The translations under genes and the position numbers were made by a program. Under the pieces are notes generated by a model. The model did not search any database and was not told the DNA's origin. It saw nothing but the letters and a program-made list of their open reading frames with translations. 64,000 nucleotides of DNA from Diplonema papillatum (lineage: Eukaryota > Euglenozoa > Diplonemea > Diplonemida > Diplonemidae), in the NCBI GenBank assembly GCA_030068145.1, contig JAPJBO010000675.1, positions 1-64,000 on the forward strand, in the 5' to 3' direction. The stretch's first letter is position 1, and every line of letters starts with the position of its first letter. Positions 1 to 9,242 of this stretch are shown piece after piece.

Positions 1-1169
1 CACCAACCAGACTCACACCGCAGTCCTGTCTGCAGACACTCAGGTTCCACGCTGATGATGGTCCGCCTTATGTGTCCGTGGCTTAAAGGACCGAAACACG
101 GCGCAGACGGGACCAGTGCGGTGTTGAGCACATATCCATTCCAAGCACGTTCTTGCAATCCCCCCATTCCAGTAGGGTACTTCGCGTAACGCGACTTGCT
201 GCCCTCAGCACGCAGGATAACTTCCTCGCACTCTTTTCCCTTTTGGTACTTCAACCATTGGTGCTGCACACGGCAACCCCATGTCCACTGTGCTCTGCGG
301 AGTTTACTTCGCAGATTGCCACCGTAAAAAGAAGACAAGTCAGTGCTGCCTAGCGAGTCGCAGTCACAATCAGGGCGAGTGCCCTGAGTTTTTTAACTGA
401 TTGCTCAGACACGGTTGTAGGGGCCTTCTCCCCGTGACGGATTCGCCTGTGCTCTAGTAGCACGGGTGGTCCTGGCTGTGACGAGCTACGAACAGCCGCC
501 TGACAAACCAGACTCACACCGCAGTCCTGTCTGCAGACACTCAGGTTCCACGCTGATGATGGTCCGCCTTATGTGTCCGTGGCTTAAAGGACCGAAACAC
601 GGCGCAGACGGGACCAGTGCGGTGTTGAGCACATATCCATTCCAAGCACGTTCTTGCAATCCCCCCATTCCAGTAGGGTACTTCGCGTAACGCGACTTGC
701 TGCCCTCAGCACGCAGGATAACTTCCTCGCACTCTTTTCCCTTTTGGTACTTCAACCATTGGTGCTGCACACGGCAACCCCATGTCCACTGTGCTCTGCG
801 GAGTTTACTTCGCAGATTGCCACCGTAAAAAGAAGACAAGTCAGTGCTGCCTAGCGAGTCGCAGTCACAATCAGGGCGAGTGCCCTGAGTTTTTTAACTG
901 ATTGCTCAGACACGGTTGTAGGGGCCTTCTCCCCGTGACGGATTCGCCTGTGCTCTAGTAGCACGGGTGGTCCTGGCTGTGACGAGCTACGAACAGCCGC
1001 CTGACAAACCAGACTCACACCGCAGTCCTGTCTGCAGACACTCAGGTTCCACGCTGATGATGGTCCGCCTTATGTGTCCGTGGCTTAAAGGACCGAAACA
1101 CGGCGCAGACGGGACCAGTGCGGCGTTGAGCACATATCCATTCCAAGCACGTTCTTGCAACCCCCCCCC
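1..1169. repeat. 501-bp satellite array, left part
   Basis: Two full monomers and part of a third are repeated at a 501-bp offset (for example positions 153 and 654, and 466 and 967) and are almost identical. The array is cut by the left window edge, so its full size is unknown. Each monomer holds a run of 6 or more C (160-165). The third monomer stops exactly at its C-run (1161-1170), where a different sequence begins. Open frames inside the monomer lack family features and are by-products of its GC content. A further near-complete monomer lies at 3306-3735 and a diverged piece at about 49262-49420. Confidence 0.93.
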
Positions 1170-1368
1170 CTCAGGCTATTTTCACTGTGGAGGGGGGAGA
1201 CGCTACCTGTCACACTCTAAGGTGGTCACCACGGTGGGCGGTCAGAAAAAAAAATTTTTTTTTTTGTCCCAAATACCCCAAATACCACACTTTGGAAAAT
1301 TTTTGTGGGCCATCCGGCCATCCGGCCAAAGTGGCTGATCCTTAACAAGAGCGCTGCCCCTCCCGTGC

Positions 1369-2025
1369 TTGTTCGTTGTTGGGGCCGCTTGTGCTGGCTG
1401 CGCCGACTCGATTGATGGTGCGCTGTCATTCAATGCTGCGGTTGCGTCCATCGTCCAAGCGAAAGGCGAGCAACACAGTCTCTGTGCTGAGCAGCTTTTT
1501 GACCTCTTGGGGATAGAGAAGGCTCGCCGAAAGGCTTTTCACCAAAAGCTTTTGAGTTGGCTTCCCGAGGCTTCGGGATGGAATCGGTCCTTCGCGGGAC
1601 AGAAACGAAAAGCTTTCTATTGCCTTTTCAAAGACGTGAAGTGCACCAAATGCTCCCCCGCCCAACAACAACAATCCGACGTAAGTCCAGAACATGTGCC
1701 GTGCGCTGCAACAAACAGCCCAGACCCTGTAGCGAATGTAGGTCCTGCACCTGCTACTTCGGATTCACCGAATGCATCACTGCCTTCATCTTCGGTGTCG
1801 TCGCAGTCGTCCTCCTCTTCACGGTCCTCCTCTTCTGGCTCGACGACATCTTCAGCTTCCAGTTCAACATCCACGGAGGCAAGTGTAGAGCGCCAGGTCC
1901 CATCTCGACCATCGGAGCCGGGGGCTAAACTGCCGTTACCCGTGCGCTTGAAGCCAGCAGCAAAGGTTTCTGCCCGCCTGCTTGACAGCATGCACGAACC
2001 GGCACCAAAACGCGCACGGAAGTAG
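1369..2025 (+). pseudogene. Serine-rich open frame of unknown function, probably a coding remnant
   Basis: A 218-codon open frame inside the inserted module. It has no ATG near its beginning, so it is either an internal exon or a remnant. The first 90 residues look like ordinary globular sequence (a leucine-rich stretch with SIVQAKGEQH and ICAEQLFDLLG-like wording, then two Cys in CTKC). The remainder is low-complexity Ser/Thr/Pro, ending in a basic tail (KRARK). I recognise no family. The antisense frame over the serine tract is a shadow. Expression is not implied. Confidence 0.3.
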
Positions 2026-2029
2026 GCAC

Positions 2030-2475
2030 TCACGAAGGCTTCGCATGAAGGAACAACCGGCCTTTTGATGATTTGGTATGCCAAAGTGGAAATCCCCCTC
2101 CTGTTCCGTGAAGACCTCTCCGGTCCACTGCACGTGCTGTGGCAGCTTGCTGGTACACCACGCGAGTGCTTATCCCATCCTTCCTTGTGTCCACTGCGGC
2201 AGATCGTCGTCCGTTGAATGCCTCCGCAACGTCGGCATTGCCCAAGCTGCCGTCCTCCGTAACTCCTTTGTCTGCCACACACAGAATTTCACTCCTTCAT
2301 TGTTGGAGTTTGGGTTGCTTGCGGCAGCAAGCTCAGCCTGAAAGGCTTGCGCGTCCTGTGTTTGCGAACCACGCAAGTCGCGGATACGAGCAAGCACCCT
2401 TTCCTCACTCCATTCAACGCACTCTCCAAACGTGCCGTCTGCAACAGCTTCAATGAAGAAGGCGGCATCCGTCAT
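2030..2475 (-). pseudogene. Coding remnant of an unknown repeated gene
   Basis: A minus-strand frame starting at 2475 reads like protein for about 70 residues (MTDAAFFIEAVADGTFGEC at its start) and then continues in protein-like fashion in a neighbouring frame, so it looks damaged. The block read as ELRRTAAWAMPTLRRHSTDD occurs again at about 2740-2830 on the same strand, showing that this is a repeated sequence. No family is recognised. It may belong to the element that carries the flanking direct repeats. Confidence 0.3.
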
Positions 2476-3305
2476 GTTTGTTGTTGTGTATTTACTGTAT
2501 CTCAGGCTCCCTGCGGGAATAAATAGCTACCGAGAGCAGAGATGATTAATCCTTGTTTTAGTGTACATACTAAATACCGAAAGGTTTCCTCGGCCCTCGA
2601 CTCTTGTTTTTTTAGCCCGTTTCTGGAACAGCGCTCGCGGGACGGGCACTCCGCGGATGCCAAGATTAGGGTAAGGATAACCTCGCAGCGAAGCGAAAGG
2701 AGCTGCTTGGCGTTTTTGGGAAGGAGCGCAGGGCTCAGCTCCTTGTGTCCACTGCGACAGATCGTCGTCCGTTGAATGCCTCCGCAAAGTCGGCATTGCC
2801 CAAGCTGCCGCCCTCCGTAACTCCTTCGTGCCAGCCTGACCTGGCCAGCGGCAGTTGCGGAGTCGGTCGCTTGACACCGGGTGACCTGCCAGCCATGCAG
2901 GAGGGGGGTCCCCCCCCCCCCCCACCACCACCCGCACTTGTTACATGTTACGGGTTAGGCCAAATCTTAATAAACACCCTGCCCCACCCCCCCCTCAGGC
3001 TATTTTCACTGTGGAGGGGGGAGACGCTACCTGTCACACTCTAAGGTGGTCACCACGGTGGGCGGTCAGAAAAAAAAAATTTTTTTTTGCCCCAAATACC
3101 CCAAATACCACACTTTGGAAAATTTTTGTGGGCCCACTTTTGGCAGGGAATTTTGACCATTTCACCTTAGAGAATTTGACCCAGCCTCCAAGGCAACTGC
3201 ACTAGAGGGGAGGGGTCTGGTTTATCCGGCCATCCGGCCAAAGTGGCTGATCCTTAACAAGAGCGCTGCCCCCCCCCCCCCCCCCCCCCCCCATGTGTGT
3301 CTTTT

Positions 3306-3735
3306 TCCTTTTGGTACTTCAACCATTGGTGCTGCACACGGCAACCCCATGTCCACTGTGCTCTGCGGAGTTACTTCGCAGATTGCCACCGTAAAAAGAA
3401 GACAAGTCAGTGCTGCCTAGCGAGTCGCAGTCACAATCAGGGCGAGTGCCCTGAGTTTTTTAACTGATTGCTCAGACACGGTTGTAGGGGCCTTCTCCCC
3501 GTGACGGATTCGCCTGTGCTCTAGTAGCACGGGTGGTCCTGGCTGTGACGAGCTACGAACAGCCGCCTGACAAACCAGACTCACACCGCAGTCCTGTCTG
3601 CAGACACTCAGGTTCCACGCTGATGATGGTCCGCCTTATGTGTCCGTGGCTTAAAGGACCGAAACACGGCGCAGACGGGACCAGTGCGGTGTTGAGCACA
3701 TACCCATTCCAAGCACGTTCTTGCAATCCCCCCCC
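3306..3735. repeat. 501-bp satellite, isolated monomer
   Basis: Nearly a full monomer of the satellite at 1-1169, beginning at monomer position of about 237 and ending again at the monomer C-run (3728-3735), where non-satellite sequence starts. Both array interruptions therefore fall on the same short C-run. Confidence 0.85.
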
Positions 3736-4544
3736 TCAGTGGTGCAAGCACCATGCGCCCTTCAAACCCAAGAAACATTTCCCCCCCCCCCATGTGTGCA
3801 ATAAAAAAAACAAGGTCAATTTCCCGGCGATGTCGATTGCCTTCTTTTTCAGAGTGAAAGCGTTTTCATAAAAGTGTGTGAAAACGGCGTGGAATAGCCA
3901 GTGAGAGGTCATTCTGGCCGGGGTGGGACACACAATTTGAAGAAGCCACCGCACTGAGGCCGCACTTCTTGTCCAAACAGAACAGCTTCGAAGAAGAGCG
4001 AGCGTGGTATTTCGCGTTCGTCGTAGTTGGCTTGTCTCGACCACCAGCAAAGGCATTCATTCGGGAATCAGAGAGGGTGGGGGAGAACTTGACTTCCTCA
4101 AAAGAAACTCGAGGGCCTTGGAAAGCTCTCGGTTGCATTCCTTGCACCGTCTCCTTCCTGTTTGTCCTTCGTGTTCTCAAGTTCAAGCGTCGCCGCCCAC
4201 GAAGTCCGCATGCACAGACACCGACGAGCGAGTTTTCAGTATGGCTATCTACCCTACCCGATTCGTCATGTTTCCGAACTGCTGCTCAAATCAACACCGT
4301 GAAGAACCGTGAAGTCCAACGACGGAAGGCGAATTCATTACTCGCGGAAGCAGCCAGAGCTACAGACGAAGCTGCACCAGTGCGACGAGACAAGAGGCAC
4401 GGTTCTGTTGTTGATCCGGCAGCTGAGTCCGTCTTATACGGCAAAAATTAAGACCTTCAAGCAGCTCTTTTCCGCGGAGGAAGCCTGTCACACGACATTA
4501 AACAGCGCTAGAAATCAACTGCCTTCGGGTGGGCTTGTCTGACA
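3736..4544. other. Gene-free stretch, nothing recognised
   Basis: Two overlapping medium-length frames exist (3969-4451 on +, 3866-4186 on -) but neither has a recognisable domain, a convincing start context or compositional bias. Treated as non-coding. Confidence 0.4.
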
Positions 4545-4879
4545 CTTGCTGTTGTCGGAAGAAGAAAAATGCCGGACCGGGTCCAGTAACGTGACGGTCG
4601 ACCACAGCTTGCAAAGCTTGCGTCGGAGGCAGCACAGTGCTACAACCCCGACCGCTCTGCCCTGTGGCTGACCGCCTCGATGAGCTATAGTTCAGCGCAT
4701 GCGCCAAGCCCCAAGGTGCACGCCGCTTTGATGCTTTAGTTCGGGGAATCGGTACCCGTACCGGCCGAACACATGAAGCTTGGCACCTGTTGAGCAAGGG
4801 GAGGTGTCGCTGCTTACCCGCCAGATCCGTCCCGACGTTGCCTCGGCCAGATCCAGCTGCCGCCCCTTGCTGTTGTTGG
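4545..4879 (-). mobile_element. SINE-like element, copy 1
   Basis: A copy of a dispersed non-coding family of about 280-300 bp. On the + strand it begins A-rich, then has a block starting near gacggtcgaccacagcttgc, and ends near the 'gccgaacacatgaagcttgg' block. A probable target duplication of about 14 bp flanks it (cttgctgttgtcgg at 4545-4558, cttgctgttgttgg at 4866-4879). Strand is given as minus because on that strand the T-rich tract lies at the 3' end. The extra 70 bp before the second duplication is not part of other copies. Confidence 0.6.
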
Positions 4880-6663
4880 GGAAAAAAATTAAGACCGTAG
4901 TACTACCGCCGCAAACCCCCGAAACCCCTCGCAAACCCCCGCAAAACCCCACAAACTGCCGTAAGGCAGAACAGCCGTAACGAGCCAAAGAACAGGCAAA
5001 AACGGGCCACACAGGGCCATACCAAGTTGTGCATGGCCAAACCAGGCCGAACCAGGCGAAAAATTGCCCTGTAAAGGCCAGCAACCACCACCGATACCCA
5101 GTTTTTGGTGGAACCCCTTGTTTTCCCCTCGTTTCCGCACCACCCGGGTGGGAGATTAAAGGTACGAGGGGGTTTCTGGGGAAAAAGGCCGGATTTCACC
5201 GAAATCGGGTCCTAGGCGGGGTGTCGGTCCAAAAGAAAAACAACTTTTATCTGGGGTCCTGGTCCACAATATGTGTTTCGTGGTTAAAAAAAAACCGGAG
5301 CCCGTGCTTTTCCGACAAAATACAGCAGTCCCCTGAACACGAAACTAAGATTTTACCCCCCAGGACCCTCCCCCCCGCACACAGCTACCAGACCAGCAGA
5401 GGCCACCGCAAAAAGATTTCTTACCTTTTCCTTATCCCTCAAAGCCAGCACCAAAACAACGGCACAGCAGCCGGTCCGACGGGCCCCAAAAACCTTCACT
5501 CTAAAAAGTAAGGGGTTCTTCCCCGCGTGCTCGTTCCCCCGTTCCGCCCCCCGCTTTTCAGTTCAAGCAACCCTTCTCCGCCCACTTTCGACGCTAGCGC
5601 TTCACGTGTTTCTCCGTTGTTTTCTTTGCCACCGCACCACGAATCCAGAGTGCCATGGGCAAACAGCCGCAGCCTTAGCATGATGCTTCGGCCTTCATAC
5701 TCCCAACCCCCAACGCAAAATCTGTTATGGGCTCTCGGCCTCGGGGACCTCGAAATGGCGGTGTTCTGCCGCCGGTTTCAAACGGGAATGCATACATGAA
5801 AGACAGATCATGCTTGAAAGGCTTAGGGAGGAAGGGGAAGGACTCTGCTTCTCTCTGCTTATGTCCTGGCGACACAGCAGGAGACAAGAACGGCTGGATG
5901 GAAAAGCGACGGCGTGCACTGCGACACAACTGGAACACCAGAATTGCGCTTCTGGCTATTAATCTCTCTTTTATCTTTTTTCTCCTTCTTTTTTCTTGCC
6001 AGCTTGAAAGGAAATGTTCCACGAAGCTGCCAGACAAAGAACCGAAAGGATCAAGTGCTGTAACTACCGAACCCGTGTTGAAACGGACGTGAGGTCATGC
6101 GGGTCTACTCCTACTCGACAAGACACACAAACACAACGCAGGGAAAAAGTCCTGAGTGAAAAACCAACACCCGGTGGTGTAAGCGAAGAACACATGGGGC
6201 CTGCGTCGTAATAAAACCTCGAGGAGGCCACCAGTTGCGAAGGCGTACTAAAAGCGAAAAGTTGGTGTAGTGCGGTACTCATCAGCGTGCCCATGCTTCC
6301 TTATGGACGCGACAACGGCTGAGCGTCCGGTGAAGGCTCTCGTCAATACCACACAGCGACTGTGACACGCGTTGCACAAAGCCGACCAGCACCAAAGCGC
6401 AAAAATGCCACACGCGCATCTGAAAGGTGAGCCGGAAGTCGGTTCACTCTGTGAAGAAAAGCCTACAAACGCAAAACAATTACAAGTTGCACGCTCACTC
6501 CAAAAAGAACCAGGTCACCCGCAGACTTTTAGTACCCCGGGATCTCAAGCGAAGTTTCATTCTAAAACGAATGACCATCCACAGTTGCTTCTACCCCTCT
6601 AGCCTCCGTCGAAAGCAAGAAGGCACTGGGCGGCGCCTCCGAGCATCCTTTTTTGTTGTTGTA
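4880..6663. other. Repeat-derived stretch without a supported gene
   Basis: Contains a CAAACCCC-type low-complexity segment (about 4900-4990), a dispersed repeat at about 5383-5465 that recurs at 10576-10660 inside the first ABCA intron, and a dispersed repeat at about 5997-6200 that recurs at 32800-33000. A frame at 5727-6092 encodes one possible membrane segment, but its end lies in the dispersed repeat, so I do not call it a gene. The 6500-6570 segment is a diverged copy of the repeat seen at 31138-31210. Confidence 0.45.
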
Positions 6664-6828
6664 TAGGCACCTGCTTTGTAGGAAATGCTTGAGGAGGCTG
6701 CAACCCCACCACGGCGCATGCCTGTTGTGACTCAACTATTCTACCTTTCTCTTTCACAACAATTGTATGGGAGCGCTATGCTTTGGCGTGCGCCCTTCAA
6801 AAAGAAGCGGGAACATGTGACTGACATT

Positions 6829-6925
6829 ATTTGCTGGGAGGGAAAGCCTGCTACACGGGAGCCAAGCTTCACGTGTTCGGCGGTACTGCAGAGCCACGGG
6901 CCCACGGGTCGACCACTCTCCTGGT
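6829..6925 (-). mobile_element. SINE-like element, fragment
   Basis: About 95 bp matching one end of the SINE-like family in reverse orientation (agcctgctacacgggagcca, then ttcggcggtactgcagagcc). The rest of the element is missing. No duplication could be identified. Confidence 0.6.
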
Positions 6926-7104
6926 GTCAGAGAAGGTCGCGTTGGCAGAAACGATGAAGCTGCTCATTGTCACAGGGTTTGATGAATTGAAAGTGAGAAT
7001 GGGCCCTTTGCCTCGGTTCTGGGTGGCGCCCTTCTTCCTGCCGTGCGCTGTTCTCCAGTTCCCACAGTAACCTCAACATGCATGCGCGTGGGCCCAATAC
7101 TAAA

Positions 7105-7262
7105 TTCAAAGCGAATTTATTCTTGGTGTCGGTCGCAACACTTACAAAATTGGCTAGCCGTACTTAAAGTGTGCAATCATCCCTCATACTACCCGCCTCA
7201 CAGCCTCAATGGTCAACCGGAGACCCTAAAACACCGAACCGCAATAAACGCTAGTAACCTAT
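7105..7262 (+). repeat. Dispersed repeat R2, copy 1
   Basis: The segment containing ttcttggtgtcggtcgcaac, then tggctagccgta, then ggtcaaccggagacccta and a final caataaacgctag is repeated at 18473-18622. Diverged versions lie at about 46164-46350 and 31138-31210. Non-coding. The AATAAA near its end could serve as a polyadenylation signal, which would suggest the end of a transcribed element. Confidence 0.65.
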
Positions 7263-7425
7263 AGCTGCTGCGGCCAAAGCCGAATGGCAGCTGTGTCAGG
7301 TTAAGTGGCCTGTGTAGACTGACCGCGCACCAAAGCAAGACTGCTCGCGTGTTGGTTGTGCAGAAGACTGCTTGGGGGCCACCCTTCGCCACAGGTTTCG
7401 CTACCCAGATTAGTCCGGTTTGCCG

Positions 7426-7767
7426 GGGGACGGGTGAAGAAAAGAAGAAAAAAAAAAAAAAGAAAAACGCCGCTCCTGGTCCAGGAACGTGACGGTCAAG
7501 CACAGCTTGCAAAGCTTGAGTCGGAGGCAGCACAGTGCCACAACCCCGTCCACTCTGCCCTGCGGTTGACCGTCTCGACGAGCTTGTGTTCAGCGCGAGC
7601 GCCAAGCCCCAAGGTGCGCCACGCCTTGATGCTTTAGTTTGGGAAATCGGTAGCCACTTGACCCGTAGGCCCGTGGCTCTGCAGTACCGCCGAACACGTG
7701 AAGCTTGGCTCCCGTGTAGCAGGCTTTCCCTGGTACCTACCACGGTTGTCGGGGACGGGTGAAGAAA
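7426..7767 (-). mobile_element. SINE-like element, copy 2, with 17-bp target duplication
   Basis: A full copy of the SINE-like family. It is bounded by a perfect 17-bp direct duplication, ggggacgggtgaagaaa at 7426-7442 and 7751-7767. After the first duplication comes an A-rich tract (7443-7475) and then the conserved body. A perfect long duplication with an A/T-rich end is the signature of target-primed retrotransposition, so a short non-autonomous retroelement is the best reading. Strand assignment rests on placing the T-rich tract at the 3' end and is uncertain. Confidence 0.78.
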
Positions 7768-8250
7768 GAAAAAAAATTGAAGCAAGACCTGCCCCCGACC
7801 TGCTGCCTCCGGCTGCTTTGCCCGGCAGTTGAGACCTACTAATACTACTTCTTGTTCCGTCCTGTTTCACGCTTCCTGCGTGTCTAGCCTGACGATTGCT
7901 TGCACGAGCGGCGTTGTATGAGTATGCACTCTGCGTGTCTTGGGCTGTTTCTTCCGTTGTGTTTCCTGTTCCGCCCCGACTGTATCATTGTCGTGCGGCT
8001 GACTTCCATAACATTGACCCTAGGTGGAGGCCACACCAGATTGGAATTTGTTTGTGGATGGGTGTTCGGGAAACGGTCGCAGAGCGAACCCTTAAAGAGG
8101 GCACGACCAGCCGCGGTTAAGTCAGGGCGGGAGCTGATGGTCGTCAGGGCGGGAGCTGATGGTCAGTATGCCGGGCTTTAAAGTGCCCGCGGAACTCGAG
8201 AGTGTGGGAGGCTGTCCACTTGGGACACTTGTGCTCGCCGGCCACCCGTA

Positions 8251-8432
8251 GTGGTGGGAATGAATCTACTGCTGAAACAGCAGGAAATTGTCCCCCCTGT
8301 TGTTCCAGTCGTCCATTCCCAGCTCCGTGGAGCCTGGGCCCCGCGGAACAGCTCTGGAGCTGGGAATACTGGTGAAACAGTAGAAAGTGTTCCCCTGTTG
8401 TTCCAGTCGTCCAAGCCTGGCCTCAGCGCTCG
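8251..8432. repeat. Tandem duplication of about 100 bp
   Basis: The segment with tgctgaaacagcaggaaa and cctgttgttccagtcgtcca (from about 8267) is repeated with changes from about 8366. A short duplication of gggcgggagctgatggtc lies just upstream (8126-8163). Non-coding. Confidence 0.6.
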
Positions 8433-8507
8433 AGCATAGTGGTGCTATTGCAGCATGCAAAAGCTTGGATCGGAGATAACACCGTCCTGTCACGATTCTG
8501 TTTCGTG

Positions 8508-8816
8508 TTCGCCGCGCCAGGAAGGAAACAGAAAAGCTCGCTCTGAGCTCTCTTGCGGCAAGAGCGTACCGGCCAACCGCAGCACGCTAAGCTTGAGGGA
8601 ATAGCGTCCGCTTTGCCCTGTGACTGTCTCTATACGAGTTGCAAGCGCCGAGCCCCAGGCACGTCACGCCTGTTGATACTTTGGTTTGGGAAATCGGTGG
8701 GCGGCCACATGACCGTAGGCCCGTGGCCTCAGCAGGATCGTCAAACACGTGAAGCTCGACTCCCGTGCAGCAGGCTTTACCCGATACCAATTTCCTTCAA
8801 ACCGCTGCGCCAGGAA
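8508..8816 (-). mobile_element. SINE-like element, diverged older copy
   Basis: A diverged copy of the family, recognisable from its shared central and terminal blocks (ggaaatcggt, then ccgtaggcccgtggc, then gtgaagctcgactcccgt). It is flanked by gcgccaggaa-type sequences at about 8515 and 8806, probably its original target duplication. The next copy has inserted into the right-hand one. Confidence 0.6.
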
Positions 8817-9148
8817 GAAAAGAAGAAGAAATAAAAATAAAAAGAAAAAAGGCCGCTCCTGGTCCAGGAACGTGACGGTCAACCACAGCTTGCAAAGCTT
8901 GAGTCGGAGGCAGCACAGTGCCACAACCCCGTCCGCTCTGCCCTGTGGCTGACCGTCTCGACGAGCTTGTGTTCAGCGCGAGCGCCAAGCCCCAAGGTGC
9001 GCCAAGCCTTGATGCTTTAGTTTGGGAAATCGGTAGCCACTTGACCCGTAGGCCCGTGGCTCTGCAGTACCGCCGAACACGTGAAGCTCGACTCCCGTGT
9101 AGCAGGCTTTACCCGATACCAAGTTCCTACGAACCGCTGCGCCAGGAA
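8800..9148 (-). mobile_element. SINE-like element, copy inserted upstream of the ABCA gene
   Basis: A complete copy with a perfect 17-bp direct duplication aaccgctgcgccaggaa at 8800-8816 and 9132-9148. The right duplication ends 94 bp before the ATG of the ABC transporter gene, so the gene's 5' flank is largely made of this element. Frames that run from the element into the gene start with GTG inside the element and are not the real protein start. Confidence 0.8.
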
Positions 9149-9242
9149 AAAAGGAAACACTGTCGACAGTCAAACGTCGACGGTGCAAACAAACACCGGT
9201 ACAACGGACGATCACGCGCTGTTGCGCCCGCTGGCGTCCAAC

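Larger units (their letters stand above)
1170..3305. mobile_element. 2.1-kb module inserted in the satellite, with direct repeats at its ends
   Basis: The satellite is interrupted here and resumes at 3306 with about 70 bp of monomer missing. The insert carries the same sequence at both ends: 1170-1361 and 2994-3292 both begin ctcaggctattttcactg after a C-run and both finish with a block containing ccatccggccaaagtggctg. The left copy lacks about 95 bp present in the right copy. A C24 tract closes the right copy (3269-3292). Between the repeats lie coding remnants of unknown origin on both strands. No transposase, reverse transcriptase or other element protein is recognisable, so the family is not assigned. 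Confidence 0.6.

Noticed and set aside
153-1338. Repeated small frames in the 501-bp satellite
   Set aside because: Identical because the DNA is repeated. No start context or family features, and 501 is a multiple of three so frames persist by chance.
1170-3292. Direct repeats as the ends of an LTR-type element
   Set aside because: No characteristic ends, primer site or element proteins are recognisable between them, so the family is left open.
9081-9242. N-terminal extension of the ABCA protein
   Set aside because: It begins with GTG and is translated from the SINE-like repeat. The ATG at 9243 is the first supported start.
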